A DNA stretch of 36,251 nt from Streptomyces sp. BV286 (GCF_019090165.1 NZ_JAHRIB010000084.1:1-36251); one strand, 5' to 3'. Positions 7,059 to 14,890 are shown, counted from the first letter of the stretch. Numbers and translations are program-made. Notes: generated by a model not told the origin, from the letters alone.

Positions 7059-7856
7059 ATGGCACGCGTACGGTACGGCGCGCGGACCGGGGCGGAGATC
7101 GCCGCCGCGCGCACCGCGAGCTCCCGGCTCCCCGACATCTGGTCCACCGGCGTGGTGGCCCTATGGGAGAGCGACCCGGACGCGGTCGCGGCGGTCCTGC
7201 CGCCTCCGCTCAAACCCACCGGACGCCCTCTGGTCCGGGTGAACATCAGCAAGGTCGACCTGGCCGGATACCCCCTGGGTGCCGGTTCGTTCGCCGTGGC
7301 CGCCGCGCACGACGGCGTCGAGGGCTGGTATCCGCTCGTCATGCCGATGACCCATGAACGGGCCCTCGTCGGCGGCCGTGAGGTCTTCGGCGAGCCCAAG
7401 AAGCTGGGCGAGGTGACGGTCGAGCGCGAGGGCCTCGTCGTACGCGCCGCCCTGGCCCGCCACGGCATCGAGTTCGTCGAGGTGCGCGGAGCCGTCAGCG
7501 GGTCCCTGCCCGTCCCGGAGCCGCTCCCGAAGACCGACTTCTACTTCAAGTTCCTCCCGTCGGTGGACGGTTCGGGTTTCGACGCCGACCCCGTCCTCGT
7601 CCACTGCGTGCGCAACGAGAAGGTGCGCAGGCTGGAGCGGATCACCGGCGACGTCGTCCTGCGCGAATCGATGTACGACCCGGTCGCCGACCTGCCCGTA
7701 CGCACCCTCGTCGAGATCACCCTCGGTGAGAAGACGACCGACCAGCGAGGCAGGGTCGTCGAACGGGTCGACGCGCAGGCGTTGTTGCCGTACATCCACC
7801 AGCGGTACGACGATCCGCGGCAGATCCTCGACGGCCCCCCTGAAGGGAGTGTGTGA
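7059..7856 (+). CDS. Acetoacetate decarboxylase family protein
   Basis: A 265-aa protein starting at ATG 7059 with GAAGGG nine bases or so upstream. It fits the acetoacetate decarboxylase (ADC) family: REVFGEPKKLGEV holds adjacent lysines K114-K115, matching the Schiff-base Lys pair of the clostridial enzyme, and the N-terminal half has PPPLKPTGRPLVRVNISKV. ADC enzymes remove CO2 from beta-keto acids through a Lys imine. Some superfamily members instead do aldol or cyclisation chemistry, so the substrate is open. It is the first gene of a four-gene operon with an SDR and two amidohydrolases; its stop overlaps the next start by one base (TGATG). This suggests a pathway oxidising an alcohol to a ketone and removing carboxyl groups. 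Confidence 0.85.
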   Translation: MARVRYGARTGAEIAAARTASSRLPDIWSTGVVALWESDPDAVAAVLPPPLKPTGRPLVRVNISKVDLAGYPLGAGSFAVAAAHDGVEGWYPLVMPMTHERALVGGREVFGEPKKLGEVTVEREGLVVRAALARHGIEFVEVRGAVSGSLPVPEPLPKTDFYFKFLPSVDGSGFDADPVLVHCVRNEKVRRLERITGDVVLRESMYDPVADLPVRTLVEITLGEKTTDQRGRVVERVDAQALLPYIHQRYDDPRQILDGPPEGSV

Positions 7857-8740
7857 TGGATCTGAGGGAGGGGCAGGTCGCCGTCGTCACCGGAGCGGCG
7901 AGCGGCATCGGGCTCGCGATGGCCCGGCGGTTCGCGGCCGAAGGGCTGAAGGTCGTCCTCGCGGACGTCGAGAAGGGCGCCCTGGAGAAGGCCGCCGACG
8001 GGCTGCGCGAGGACGGAGCCGTGGTGCACGCACGCGTGGTGGACGTCGGGGAGCGTGCGGAGGTCGTCGCGCTCGCCGAGGAGACGTACGCGGAGTTCGG
8101 CGCCGTGCATGTCCTGTGCAACAACGCGGGAGTCGGTTCGGGCGCCGAGGGGCGCATGTGGGAGCACGACCCGAACGACTGGAAATGGGCCTTCGCGGTC
8201 AACGTGTGGGGTGTCTTCCACGGTGTCCAGGCCTTCGTGCCGCGGATGCTGGCGGGCGGCGAACCGGGCCACGTCGTCAACACCTCCTCCGGCGACGGCG
8301 GCATCGCGCCCCTGCCCACCGCCTCCGTGTACGCCGTCACCAAGGCGGCCGTCGTGACGCTCACCGAGTCGCTGTACGCGCATCTGAGGGCCGAGCACGC
8401 GCGCGTGGGGGCCTCCGTCCTCTTCCCGGGGCCGCACATGCTCCGTACGGGCCTGTGGGAGTCGCATCGCAACCGGCCGGACCGGTACGCGAAGCAGCGG
8501 CCCCGCCGGACGCCCTACCGCAGCCTCGGCCAGTGGGAGGCCGCGATGAAGGAGGCCGGCAAGGAGGTGCGGTTCACGCCGGTCGAGGACGTCGCCGGCT
8601 TCGTGGTGGACGGCATCCGGGCCGGCCGGTTCTGGCTGCTGCCCGAGAGCGGCCACAGCGACGCGCAGATACGGGCGCGCTCGCAGTCGATGCTGGACCG
8701 CGCCGATCCGGCGTACCTGGAGAGCTTCATCCTGGACTGA
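7856..8740 (+). CDS. SDR family oxidoreductase (classical type)
   Basis: A 294-aa protein; ATG 7856 has the strong site GAAGGGAG and overlaps the upstream stop by one base. It has the classical glycine motif TGAASGIG (residues 12-19), the NNAG motif at 89-92, a catalytic Ser in NTSSGDGG, and Tyr159-x3-Lys163 in SVYAVTKAA. Asp37 at the end of the second strand (VLADVEK) favours NAD(H) over NADP(H). The C-terminus is longer than in FabG-type enzymes, with an aromatic and Arg-rich segment (HRNRPDRYAKQRPRR) that may shape the substrate site. In the operon it probably interconverts an alcohol and the keto group used by the decarboxylase. That role is inference. Confidence 0.9.
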   Translation: MDLREGQVAVVTGAASGIGLAMARRFAAEGLKVVLADVEKGALEKAADGLREDGAVVHARVVDVGERAEVVALAEETYAEFGAVHVLCNNAGVGSGAEGRMWEHDPNDWKWAFAVNVWGVFHGVQAFVPRMLAGGEPGHVVNTSSGDGGIAPLPTASVYAVTKAAVVTLTESLYAHLRAEHARVGASVLFPGPHMLRTGLWESHRNRPDRYAKQRPRRTPYRSLGQWEAAMKEAGKEVRFTPVEDVAGFVVDGIRAGRFWLLPESGHSDAQIRARSQSMLDRADPAYLESFILD

Positions 8741-8760
8741 GGACCGACCGAGGAGCCGCT

Positions 8761-10047
8761 ATGGCCTCTGCAACGGAGCCCTACCTGATCATCTCCTCCG
8801 ACTGCCACGCCGGGCTGCCCACCGAGGAGTACCGGCCCTACCTGGACGCCCGTTTCCACCGGGACTTCGACGAGTTCCTCGCGGGACGCGACCGCCGCCG
8901 CGAGGAGATGACCCGCCTCGGCATCCGCAACGAGGCCTTCGCGGACAAGTGGTTCCACGACAACGAGGAGGGCCTGCGCGGAGGTTGGGACCCGGCGCAG
9001 CGCCTCAAGGAACTGGACGGCGACGGCGTGGCGGCCGAGGTGGTCTTCCCGGACGCCGACGCCGTGGACAGCCGCACGGCCGCACCCTTCGGGGTGGGCC
9101 TCGGACTCTCCGGCGACCACGACCCCGAACTCGGCATGGCGGGCGCGCAGGCGCACAACAGATGGCTCGCGGAGTTCGTCGGCGAGAACCCCGAACGGCA
9201 CTGCGGTGTCGCCCTGTTGCCCGTCACGGCCCCCACCGACCGGGTCGTCGCCGAGATCCACCGCGCCAAGGAGTCCGGACTCGGCGCCCTGATGATCCCC
9301 TCCATGTGGGTCGACAAGGAGCCGTACCACGACCGCCGTTACGACCCGGTGTGGGCCGCGGCGGCGGAGTGCGGCATGCCGGTGGTGACCCACTCCGGGG
9401 CGGCGCCGCGCCACGAGTACGGCGACCACCTCGGCATCTACGTGAGCGAGGTGACCTGGTGGCCGGCCCGGCCGCTGTGGTTCCTGCTCTGGTCGGGCGT
9501 CTTCGAGCGGCACCCCGGACTGCGGTTCGGGGTCGCGGAGTCCGGGTGCTGGTGGCTGCCGAACCTGCTGTGGTTCATGGACCGCCTGTACCTCGGCGCG
9601 CACGGCGGCAAGAAGCTGTCCCCCTTCGCGGAGCTGACCCGCCCGCCGCACGAGTACCTGGACCGCCAGGTCTTCGTCTGCGCGACGAACACCAAGCGCC
9701 GCGAGCTGGCCCAGCGGTACGAGATCGGTGTCGACAACATCCTCTGGGGCAGCGACTTCCCGCACCCCGAGGGCACCTGGCCCGACACGCGCGCGTGGCT
9801 GTCGCGGACCTTCCACGACATCCCCGTCGCCGAGACGCGCCGCATGCTGGGCCTCGCGGCCGCGGAGGTCTTCGGCTTCGACACCGGGAAGCTCGCCCCC
9901 CTCGCGCGGCGTATCGGTCCGACCCCGGCCGAGCTCGGCCAGTCCGAGGACCAGCAGGCGGTCGAAGCGTCCTGGGCGCGCTCGCGCGAGGTGGGCCGGC
10001 ACTGGCTGACGGACCACGACTTCCCGGTCCTCGGGGTGGCCCCGTGA
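8761..10047 (+). CDS. Amidohydrolase family protein (ACMSD-like TIM barrel), paralogue 1
   Basis: A 428-aa protein starting at ATG 8761 with GAGGAG in front. It belongs to the amidohydrolase-2 group, which includes metal-dependent decarboxylases such as ACMSD and gamma-resorcylate decarboxylase. Likely metal ligands are Asp14-x-His16 (SSDCHAG) in place of the usual His-x-His, His211 in VVTHSG, and Asp332 in ILWGSDFPHPEGT. The C-terminal 50 residues form a tail after the barrel. It is similar to the next gene in motif order and spacing, so the two arose by duplication. Reaction is unknown: hydrolysis of a ring or ester, or decarboxylation, are the main options. The stop overlaps the next start by 4 nt. 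Confidence 0.88.
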   Translation: MASATEPYLIISSDCHAGLPTEEYRPYLDARFHRDFDEFLAGRDRRREEMTRLGIRNEAFADKWFHDNEEGLRGGWDPAQRLKELDGDGVAAEVVFPDADAVDSRTAAPFGVGLGLSGDHDPELGMAGAQAHNRWLAEFVGENPERHCGVALLPVTAPTDRVVAEIHRAKESGLGALMIPSMWVDKEPYHDRRYDPVWAAAAECGMPVVTHSGAAPRHEYGDHLGIYVSEVTWWPARPLWFLLWSGVFERHPGLRFGVAESGCWWLPNLLWFMDRLYLGAHGGKKLSPFAELTRPPHEYLDRQVFVCATNTKRRELAQRYEIGVDNILWGSDFPHPEGTWPDTRAWLSRTFHDIPVAETRRMLGLAAAEVFGFDTGKLAPLARRIGPTPAELGQSEDQQAVEASWARSREVGRHWLTDHDFPVLGVAP

Positions 10048-11273
10048 GCGAGGACCGGTACACCGTCATCTCGGCCGACTGCCATGCCGGAGCCGACCTC
10101 CTCGACTACCGGCCCTACCTGGCGAAGGCGTTCCACGACGACTTCGACGCCTGGGCGGCCTCGTACGTCAACCCGTACGAGGACCTGATGGCCGACACGG
10201 CCGACAAGAACTGGAACTCGGATCGGCGCCTTGCGGAACTGGAGCGGGACGGGATCGTCGCGGAGGTCGTCTTCCCCAACACCATCCCGCCGTTCTTCCC
10301 GTCCGGATCCCTGATGGCACCGGCGCCGACGGCCGGTGAGTTCGCGCGGCGCTGGGCCGGTCTGCGCGCGCACAACCGCTGGCTCGCGGACTTCTGCGCG
10401 GCGGCCCCCGGGCGCCGGGCAGGTGTCTTCCAGATCCTCCTGAACGACGTCGGGGAGGCGGTCAAGGAGATCCGGTGGGCCGTCGACGCGGGCCTCACCG
10501 GAGGGCTGCTGCTGCCCGGCACCCCGCCCGGTTCGGGACTGCCCGAGCTGTACTCGTCGGCGTACGACCCCATCTGGGCGGTGTGCGAGGAACTGGGCGT
10601 CCCCGTGAACCACCACGCGGGCTCGGCCTCGCCGCCGCTGGGCGAGGAGCCCGCGGCCCGGGCGGTCTTCATGGTGGAGACGACCTGGTTCTCGCACCGG
10701 GCGCTGTGGCACCTGGTCTTCGGCGGCGCGTTCCGCCGGTATCCCGGCCTGAGACTGGTGCTGACCGAGCAGGGTTCGGGCTGGATCCCCGGGGTGCTCG
10801 ACATGCTGGACTACTACCACGGCCGTCTGGTGGCCGCGGCGGCGAAGGCCTCCACGGCCGAGTCCAAGTTCGGTGCCGGGCTCGCCGCCTCGATGGGCAA
10901 GGGGCCCTCCCAGGTGTGGCGGGACAACTGCTTCGTGGGGGCGAGCTTCATGCGCCCCCACGAGGTGCCGCTGCGGGACCGCATCGGCCTCGACAAGATC
11001 ATGTGGGGCAGCGACTACCCGCACGACGAGGGCACGTACCCCTACAGCAGGGAGGGACTGCGGATCGCGTACGCGGGTCTGACGCATGCGGAGATCACGG
11101 CGATGACCGGCGGGAACGCGGCCCGGGTCTACGGCTTCGACCTGGGCCTCCTCGATCCCGTGGCGGCGAAGGTGGGGCCCACGGTGGAGGAGATCGCCGA
11201 ACCCCTCAAGGAGCCTCCGGCGGACGCGACGAGTCCGGTGTTCGCCCGGGGAGGGTCGGTACGGGTCTGGTGA
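10044..11273 (+). CDS. Amidohydrolase family protein (ACMSD-like TIM barrel), paralogue 2
   Basis: A 409-aa protein starting at GTG 10044 inside the GTGA overlap with the previous gene. Motifs match paralogue 1: Asp12-x-His14 (SADCHAG), His190-His191 in PVNHHAGS, and Asp324 in IMWGSDYPHDEGTYP. Differences lie in the loop after the third strand (TIPPFFPSGSLMAP in place of the DADAVDSRTAAPF type), which suggests a different substrate. The two copies could act in sequence, or as a heteromer. It is the last gene of the operon and is followed by a GC-rich dyad. Function is inferred only at superfamily level. Confidence 0.88.
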   Translation: MSEDRYTVISADCHAGADLLDYRPYLAKAFHDDFDAWAASYVNPYEDLMADTADKNWNSDRRLAELERDGIVAEVVFPNTIPPFFPSGSLMAPAPTAGEFARRWAGLRAHNRWLADFCAAAPGRRAGVFQILLNDVGEAVKEIRWAVDAGLTGGLLLPGTPPGSGLPELYSSAYDPIWAVCEELGVPVNHHAGSASPPLGEEPAARAVFMVETTWFSHRALWHLVFGGAFRRYPGLRLVLTEQGSGWIPGVLDMLDYYHGRLVAAAAKASTAESKFGAGLAASMGKGPSQVWRDNCFVGASFMRPHEVPLRDRIGLDKIMWGSDYPHDEGTYPYSREGLRIAYAGLTHAEITAMTGGNAARVYGFDLGLLDPVAAKVGPTVEEIAEPLKEPPADATSPVFARGGSVRVW

Positions 11274-11282
11274 CGGGGCCCG

Positions 11283-11317
11283 CCCGCCGGGGCCCGCCGG
11301 ATCCCGGCCCGGGCGGG
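11283..11317 (+). terminator. Probable terminator of the catabolic operon
   Basis: CCCGCCGGGGCC at 11283-11294 pairs with GGCCCGGGCGGG at 11306-11317 with one mismatch and an 11-nt loop, ten bases after the stop of the second amidohydrolase. There is no T-run. Confidence 0.5.
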
Positions 11318-11385
11318 TGCGGATCCGGGGCCTGGCGGGTGCGGTGCCCGTGCCGGGTCGGTCCGGGGCGGGCGGCGCGCGGGGT

Positions 11386-11400
11386 GCGATCCTCGCCCCT
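11386..11400 (+). promoter_or_regulatory. Possible leaderless promoter of the VIT1/CCC1 gene
   Basis: GATCCT at 11388-11393 lies seven bases before GTG 11401 and there is no ribosome site in front of that start. This is the geometry of leaderless actinobacterial genes, but the hexamer matches TANNNT at only two key places. A -35 is not evident. Confidence 0.3.
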
Positions 11401-12111
11401 GTGACCGAACCGATCCACGACGAGGCCCACGGCGGTGCGCTCGCCTCCCGGCTGAACTGGCTGCGGGCCGCCGTGCTGGGCGCCAACGACGGCATCGTGT
11501 CCACGGCGGGCCTCGTCGTCGGCGTCGCCGGGGCCACGGACGACCGCTCCGCGCTCCTCACGGCCGGGCTCGCGGGGCTCCTCGCCGGGTCGATGTCCAT
11601 GGCCGCCGGAGAGTACGTCTCCGTCTCCACCCAGCGGGACTCCGAGAAGGCGGCCCTGGCGCTGGAGGAACGGGAACTGCGGGAACAGCCGCAGGCGGAA
11701 CTGGAGGAGCTCACCGACCTGCTGGCGGAACGCGGGCTCTCGCGTGAGGTGGCCCGGGAGGCGGCGGAACAGCTCACCGAACGGGACGCACTGCGGGCGC
11801 ACGCGCGCGTGGAGCTCGGCATCGACCCGGACGAGCTGACCAACCCGTGGCACGCGGCCTGGGCGAGCTTCTTCGCGTTCACGGTCGGGGCGCTGCTGCC
11901 GCTGCTGGCCATCGTCCTGCCGCCCGCCGACGTGCGGCTCCCGGTCACCGTGGGGTCGGTGCTCGCCGCGCTGGCCGTCACGGGGTGGGGGAGCGCACGC
12001 CTGGGAGCCGCGAGCCCGCGCCCGGCCGTGGCGCGGAACATGCTGGGCGGCGGGCTGGCCATGGCCGTCACGTACGGGGCGGGGGCGCTGCTGGGGGCGG
12101 CGGGCGTGTGA
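11401..12111 (+). CDS. VIT1/CCC1 family iron/manganese transporter
   Basis: A 236-aa membrane protein starting at GTG 11401. It opens with the family motif LNWLRAAVLGANDGIVSTAGLVVGVAGA, then MSMAAGEYVSVSTQRDSEKA, both highly conserved in VIT1/CCC1 proteins. A charged Glu-rich cytoplasmic stretch (residues about 85-140) corresponds to the metal-binding domain of plant VIT1. Three more membrane segments end the protein. Relatives move Fe2+ or Mn2+ out of the cytosol; in bacteria they may export metal or protect from excess. It stands alone between the catabolic operon and the AGMO-like gene, and may be transcribed without a leader. Confidence 0.9.
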   Translation: MTEPIHDEAHGGALASRLNWLRAAVLGANDGIVSTAGLVVGVAGATDDRSALLTAGLAGLLAGSMSMAAGEYVSVSTQRDSEKAALALEERELREQPQAELEELTDLLAERGLSREVAREAAEQLTERDALRAHARVELGIDPDELTNPWHAAWASFFAFTVGALLPLLAIVLPPADVRLPVTVGSVLAALAVTGWGSARLGAASPRPAVARNMLGGGLAMAVTYGAGALLGAAGV

Positions 12112-12218
12112 CAACCGCTGTTCCCGGGGGCCCCTTGGTGGAGATCGCCAAGAAGCAAGCGCGTACCCCTGGTAATACTTGTGGGTAACAACGTCTAGCC
12201 GCGGGCGACGGGCCGTCC

Positions 12219-12230
12219 TACGGTGCAGAC
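12219..12230 (+). promoter_or_regulatory. Leaderless promoter of the AGMO-like gene
   Basis: TACGGT at 12219-12224 fits the actinobacterial -10 (TANNNT) and ends six bases before ATG 12231, so the transcript would begin at or next to the A of ATG. No ribosome site is present. No good -35 is seen. Confidence 0.5.
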
Positions 12231-13124
12231 ATGCCGAACCTGCCCGATGTCGTGCTGTGGTCGATACCCGCGTTTTTGCTGCTCACCGTGGTGGAGATGG
12301 TGAGTGTCCGCATCCATCCGGACGAGTCCGCCGCGGGATACGAGACGAAGGACGCCGCCACGAGTGTCGGCATGGGCCTGGGCAGTCTGGCCTTCGACTT
12401 CCTGTGGAAGATCCCGATCCTCGCCGTCTACACGGCCATATATGAGCTGACACCACTGCACGTGCCCGTCCTGTGGTGGACCGTGCCACTGATGTTGCTG
12501 GGCCAGGACTTCTTCTACTACTGGTCCCACCGAGGGCACCACGTGATCCGCGTCCTGTGGGCCTGTCACGTCGTGCACCACTCCAGCGAGAAGTTCAACC
12601 TCACGACCGCCCTGCGACAGCCCTGGACGACCTGGACCGTGTGGCCGTTCTACGTGCCGCTCATCGCCCTCGGCGTCCATCCGGCGGCGCTCGCCTTCTG
12701 CTCGTCCGTGAACCTCGTGTACCAGTTCTGGATCCACACCGAGCGCATCGGCAAACTGCCCCGGGCCTTCGAGTTCGTCTTCAACACGCCCTCGCACCAC
12801 CGGGTCCACCACGCCTCCCAGGGCGGTTACCTGGACCGGAACTTCGGCGGCATCCTGATCGTCTGGGACCGCCTCTTCGGGTCGTTCGTCCCGGAGACGG
12901 ACCGGCCGGTGTACGGACTGACCAAGAACATCGGCACGTACAACCCGCTCCGGGTCGCCACGCACGAGTACGCCGCCATCGCCAGGGACCTGCGGGCGGC
13001 GGGGAGCTGGCGCGAGCGGGCGGGGCGGGTGTTCCGGGGACCGGGCTGGCAGCCGGCGGTGCCGGGACCGGCTCCGGCGCGGGCCGCCGTCCCGGAGAAG
13101 TCCCTCACGGAGCCCGCCGCGTGA
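12231..13124 (+). CDS. AGMO-like sterol desaturase/fatty acid hydroxylase superfamily protein
   Basis: A 297-aa integral membrane di-iron oxygenase. The His boxes are complete: H100-RG-HH104, H113-VV-HH117, H169 in YQFWIHTE, and HH190-RV-HH194. Four or so hydrophobic segments hold it in the membrane. Beyond the general superfamily, phrases such as VVHHSSEKFNLTTALRQ, NLVYQFWIHTE, NTPSHHRVHH and ILIVWDRLFGSF match alkylglycerol monooxygenase (AGMO/TMEM195) as I remember it, the enzyme that cleaves the O-alkyl ether bond of glyceryl ethers. The overlapping next gene is a lysoplasmalogenase, which fits ether-lipid breakdown. A sterol or hopanoid or fatty-acid hydroxylase remains possible. The Pro/Ala-rich C-terminal 35 residues look unstructured. 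Confidence 0.9.
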   Translation: MPNLPDVVLWSIPAFLLLTVVEMVSVRIHPDESAAGYETKDAATSVGMGLGSLAFDFLWKIPILAVYTAIYELTPLHVPVLWWTVPLMLLGQDFFYYWSHRGHHVIRVLWACHVVHHSSEKFNLTTALRQPWTTWTVWPFYVPLIALGVHPAALAFCSSVNLVYQFWIHTERIGKLPRAFEFVFNTPSHHRVHHASQGGYLDRNFGGILIVWDRLFGSFVPETDRPVYGLTKNIGTYNPLRVATHEYAAIARDLRAAGSWRERAGRVFRGPGWQPAVPGPAPARAAVPEKSLTEPAA

Positions 13125-13807
13125 ACGCACGCCACGCGCGCGTGCCGCTCGTCGCCTTCGGCCTGGCGGGCGTCGTGGACCTCGTCTCCCTGGCCCTCGG
13201 CCACGACACCGGTCACACGCTGGCCAAGCCGCTGCTGATGCCCCTGCTCGCCGTCTGCGCACATCTGTACGGCGGGCCCCCGCTCCTCGTCGGCGCCCTG
13301 CTCTTCGGCTGGGGTGGCGACGTCCTGCTCCTCCTGGACGCCGAACCGGCGTTCCTCGCCGGGATGGCGTCCTTCGCGGCGGGCCATGTGTGCTACCTGC
13401 TGCTGTTCAGGAGGAGCCTCGCGAAAGGCTCCCCCAGAGCGCGGGGGAGCCGCCTCACGGCCGCCGTGTACGTCCTCGCCCTCGTGGCCACCGTCGCCCT
13501 CCTGTGGCCGGGCCTTCCGGCGGACCTCCGCGTCCCGGTCGCCGGATACAGCCTGCTGCTGACCGCGATGGCGTACGGCGCCTCGCGGCTCGGGCCCGTC
13601 GCGGGCGCGGGCGGCGCGCTGTTCCTGCTGTCGGACACCCTCATCGCGACCGGTGTCGCCGACTGGCCGCAGCCGCCACGGCCCGACCTCTGGATCATGC
13701 TCACCTACCTCGCGGCCCAGTGCCTGCTGACAGCGGGCGTGCTCGCCGTCCGGCCGCCCCCACAGGCCCGGCCGCTCACCAGCGGATCGGCACAGGCACT
13801 GCCGTGA
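13121..13807 (+). CDS. Lysoplasmalogenase (YhhN/TMEM86 family)
   Basis: A 228-aa membrane protein beginning at GTG 13121 within a GTGA overlap with the AGMO-like gene. It has about eight hydrophobic segments and the family motifs KPLLMPLLAV, LLFGWGGDVLLLL and GALFLLSDTLIA; the two Asp residues in these are the likely active-site acids. YhhN/TMEM86 enzymes hydrolyse the vinyl-ether bond of lysoplasmalogens into an aldehyde and a glycerophospho head group. Residues about 103-111 (KGSPRARGS) are encoded by a perfect palindrome, 13427-13451, which lengthens a loop between membrane segments. The last 32 bases overlap the convergent CopD-like gene. Confidence 0.88.
   Translation: MNARHARVPLVAFGLAGVVDLVSLALGHDTGHTLAKPLLMPLLAVCAHLYGGPPLLVGALLFGWGGDVLLLLDAEPAFLAGMASFAAGHVCYLLLFRRSLAKGSPRARGSRLTAAVYVLALVATVALLWPGLPADLRVPVAGYSLLLTAMAYGASRLGPVAGAGGALFLLSDTLIATGVADWPQPPRPDLWIMLTYLAAQCLLTAGVLAVRPPPQARPLTSGSAQALP
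13427..13451. repeat. Short palindrome inserted in the lysoplasmalogenase gene
   Basis: GGCTCCCCC and GGGGGAGCC form a perfect 9-bp stem around a 7-base loop (AGAGCGC). It stays in frame and encodes a charged loop. Similar small GC palindromes are scattered in Streptomyces genes and spacers, so this is likely a member of a dispersed palindromic family. Confidence 0.55.
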
Positions 13808-14798
13808 GTACGGCCGACACCGCCACCACCAGGCCCAGCACCACGACCTCCGCGCGCGCGGGGGAGTGGGCGGTGAGTGGATCGGCCGCCCGCCGCAGCC
13901 GGTGACGCGCCCACAGCGCGAGCGCGGCGACGACGACCACGAGGAGCACCTTCGCGACCAGGGTGCGCCCGTACGCCGTGGTCGTCAGCTGTTCCAGGAC
14001 GGTGCCGGGCGGCATCCGGCGCAGGGTGCTGCACACCCCCGTCGCGGTGATCGCGGCGAGCAGAACGGCCGCCACGCGCGCGTAGAGCCCCAACAGTGCG
14101 GCCCCCTCCGCAGGAGCCGTGTGCCGCCACCGCATCAGCGTGCGCAGCACGTACAGCAGCCCGCCCGTCCACAGCGCCGCGCAGATCACGTGCACCAGCG
14201 TCAGGCCCGAACCGACCAGCGGACTCAGCTCGGTCACCGGGTGGGCGCGCAGCGCCTCCGCGACGGCGACGGCGGCCAGCGGCCAGACCTGGGTGGCCGG
14301 GCGGCGCGACAGCGCGCACAGGCCCGCCACGACGAACGCGTTGACCTCCAGGAGCGCGAGCGCGCCGTCCCTGGACTGGTAGAGCCCGCCGATGTCCATG
14401 TCGGAGACGCTGCGCGGCACCAGGTTCCCGGTGGCCACCACCGAGGCGAGACCGAGTGCGGCGACGCAACCGGCGGCGGCCGCCGCCGGGGCCCAGCTGC
14501 GCGGCGCGTCCTCCCGCGGCGCGCCGGGCACCCGGCGCGCCAGGTGGCAGACGAAGAGCTCGCCGGCCGGCACGCACACCGCCGCGAACAGCACCGCCCG
14601 CAGCAGCGCGATCCCGCCCGCACCGGGCGCGGCGGCCTCACCCGTGCCGCGCAGCGCGACGGAGGGCCCGAGCAGCGGGATCAGCGCGGCAAGGGCCACC
14701 AGGGCCAGGACGGTGACGGAACGCTGCACGGAGGCGGCACTCACCCGGGGCGCGCCCGCCCCGCCACCCGTGTCGGCAGTCGGTCTTATCGAACTCAC
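13776..14798 (-). CDS. CopD family copper resistance/uptake membrane protein
   Basis: A protein of about 340 aa starting at GTG 14798 with GAAGAT upstream. It has eight or more hydrophobic segments. The region GSGLTLVHVICAALWTGGLLYVL, followed by RVAAVLLAAITATGVCSTL and YGRTLVAKVLLVVVVAALAL, is the CopD domain (Pfam PF05425). The conserved His in LVHVICAALW and the small polar sites are thought to handle copper. No CopC domain is fused, unlike the YcnJ type. CopD proteins move copper across the membrane together with CopC. No copC gene is seen nearby, so the partner must be elsewhere or absent. The 3' end overlaps the lysoplasmalogenase gene by 32 bp, tail to tail. Confidence 0.85.
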   Translation of the reverse strand: MSSIRPTADTGGGAGAPRVSAASVQRSVTVLALVALAALIPLLGPSVALRGTGEAAAPGAGGIALLRAVLFAAVCVPAGELFVCHLARRVPGAPREDAPRSWAPAAAAAGCVAALGLASVVATGNLVPRSVSDMDIGGLYQSRDGALALLEVNAFVVAGLCALSRRPATQVWPLAAVAVAEALRAHPVTELSPLVGSGLTLVHVICAALWTGGLLYVLRTLMRWRHTAPAEGAALLGLYARVAAVLLAAITATGVCSTLRRMPPGTVLEQLTTTAYGRTLVAKVLLVVVVAALALWARHRLRRAADPLTAHSPARAEVVVLGLVVAVSAVLTAVPVPIRW

Positions 14799-14858
14799 CT
14801 CGAGATCTTCACCAGTCGTCCCAGATCGGGGCAAGTCCTGGAAAACAACTGGCGCAGC

Positions 14859-14890
14859 GGCATTCCGCCCGTCCCACGGGCATTCCGCCC
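14859..14890 (-). promoter_or_regulatory. Direct repeat upstream of the CopD-like gene, possible operator
   Basis: GGGCGGAATGCC (read on the minus strand) occurs twice with a period of exactly 20 bp, about 60-90 bases upstream of GTG 14798. Two identical 12-mers on nearly the same helical face fit binding of a dimeric regulator. The binding protein is not recognised. Confidence 0.4.
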
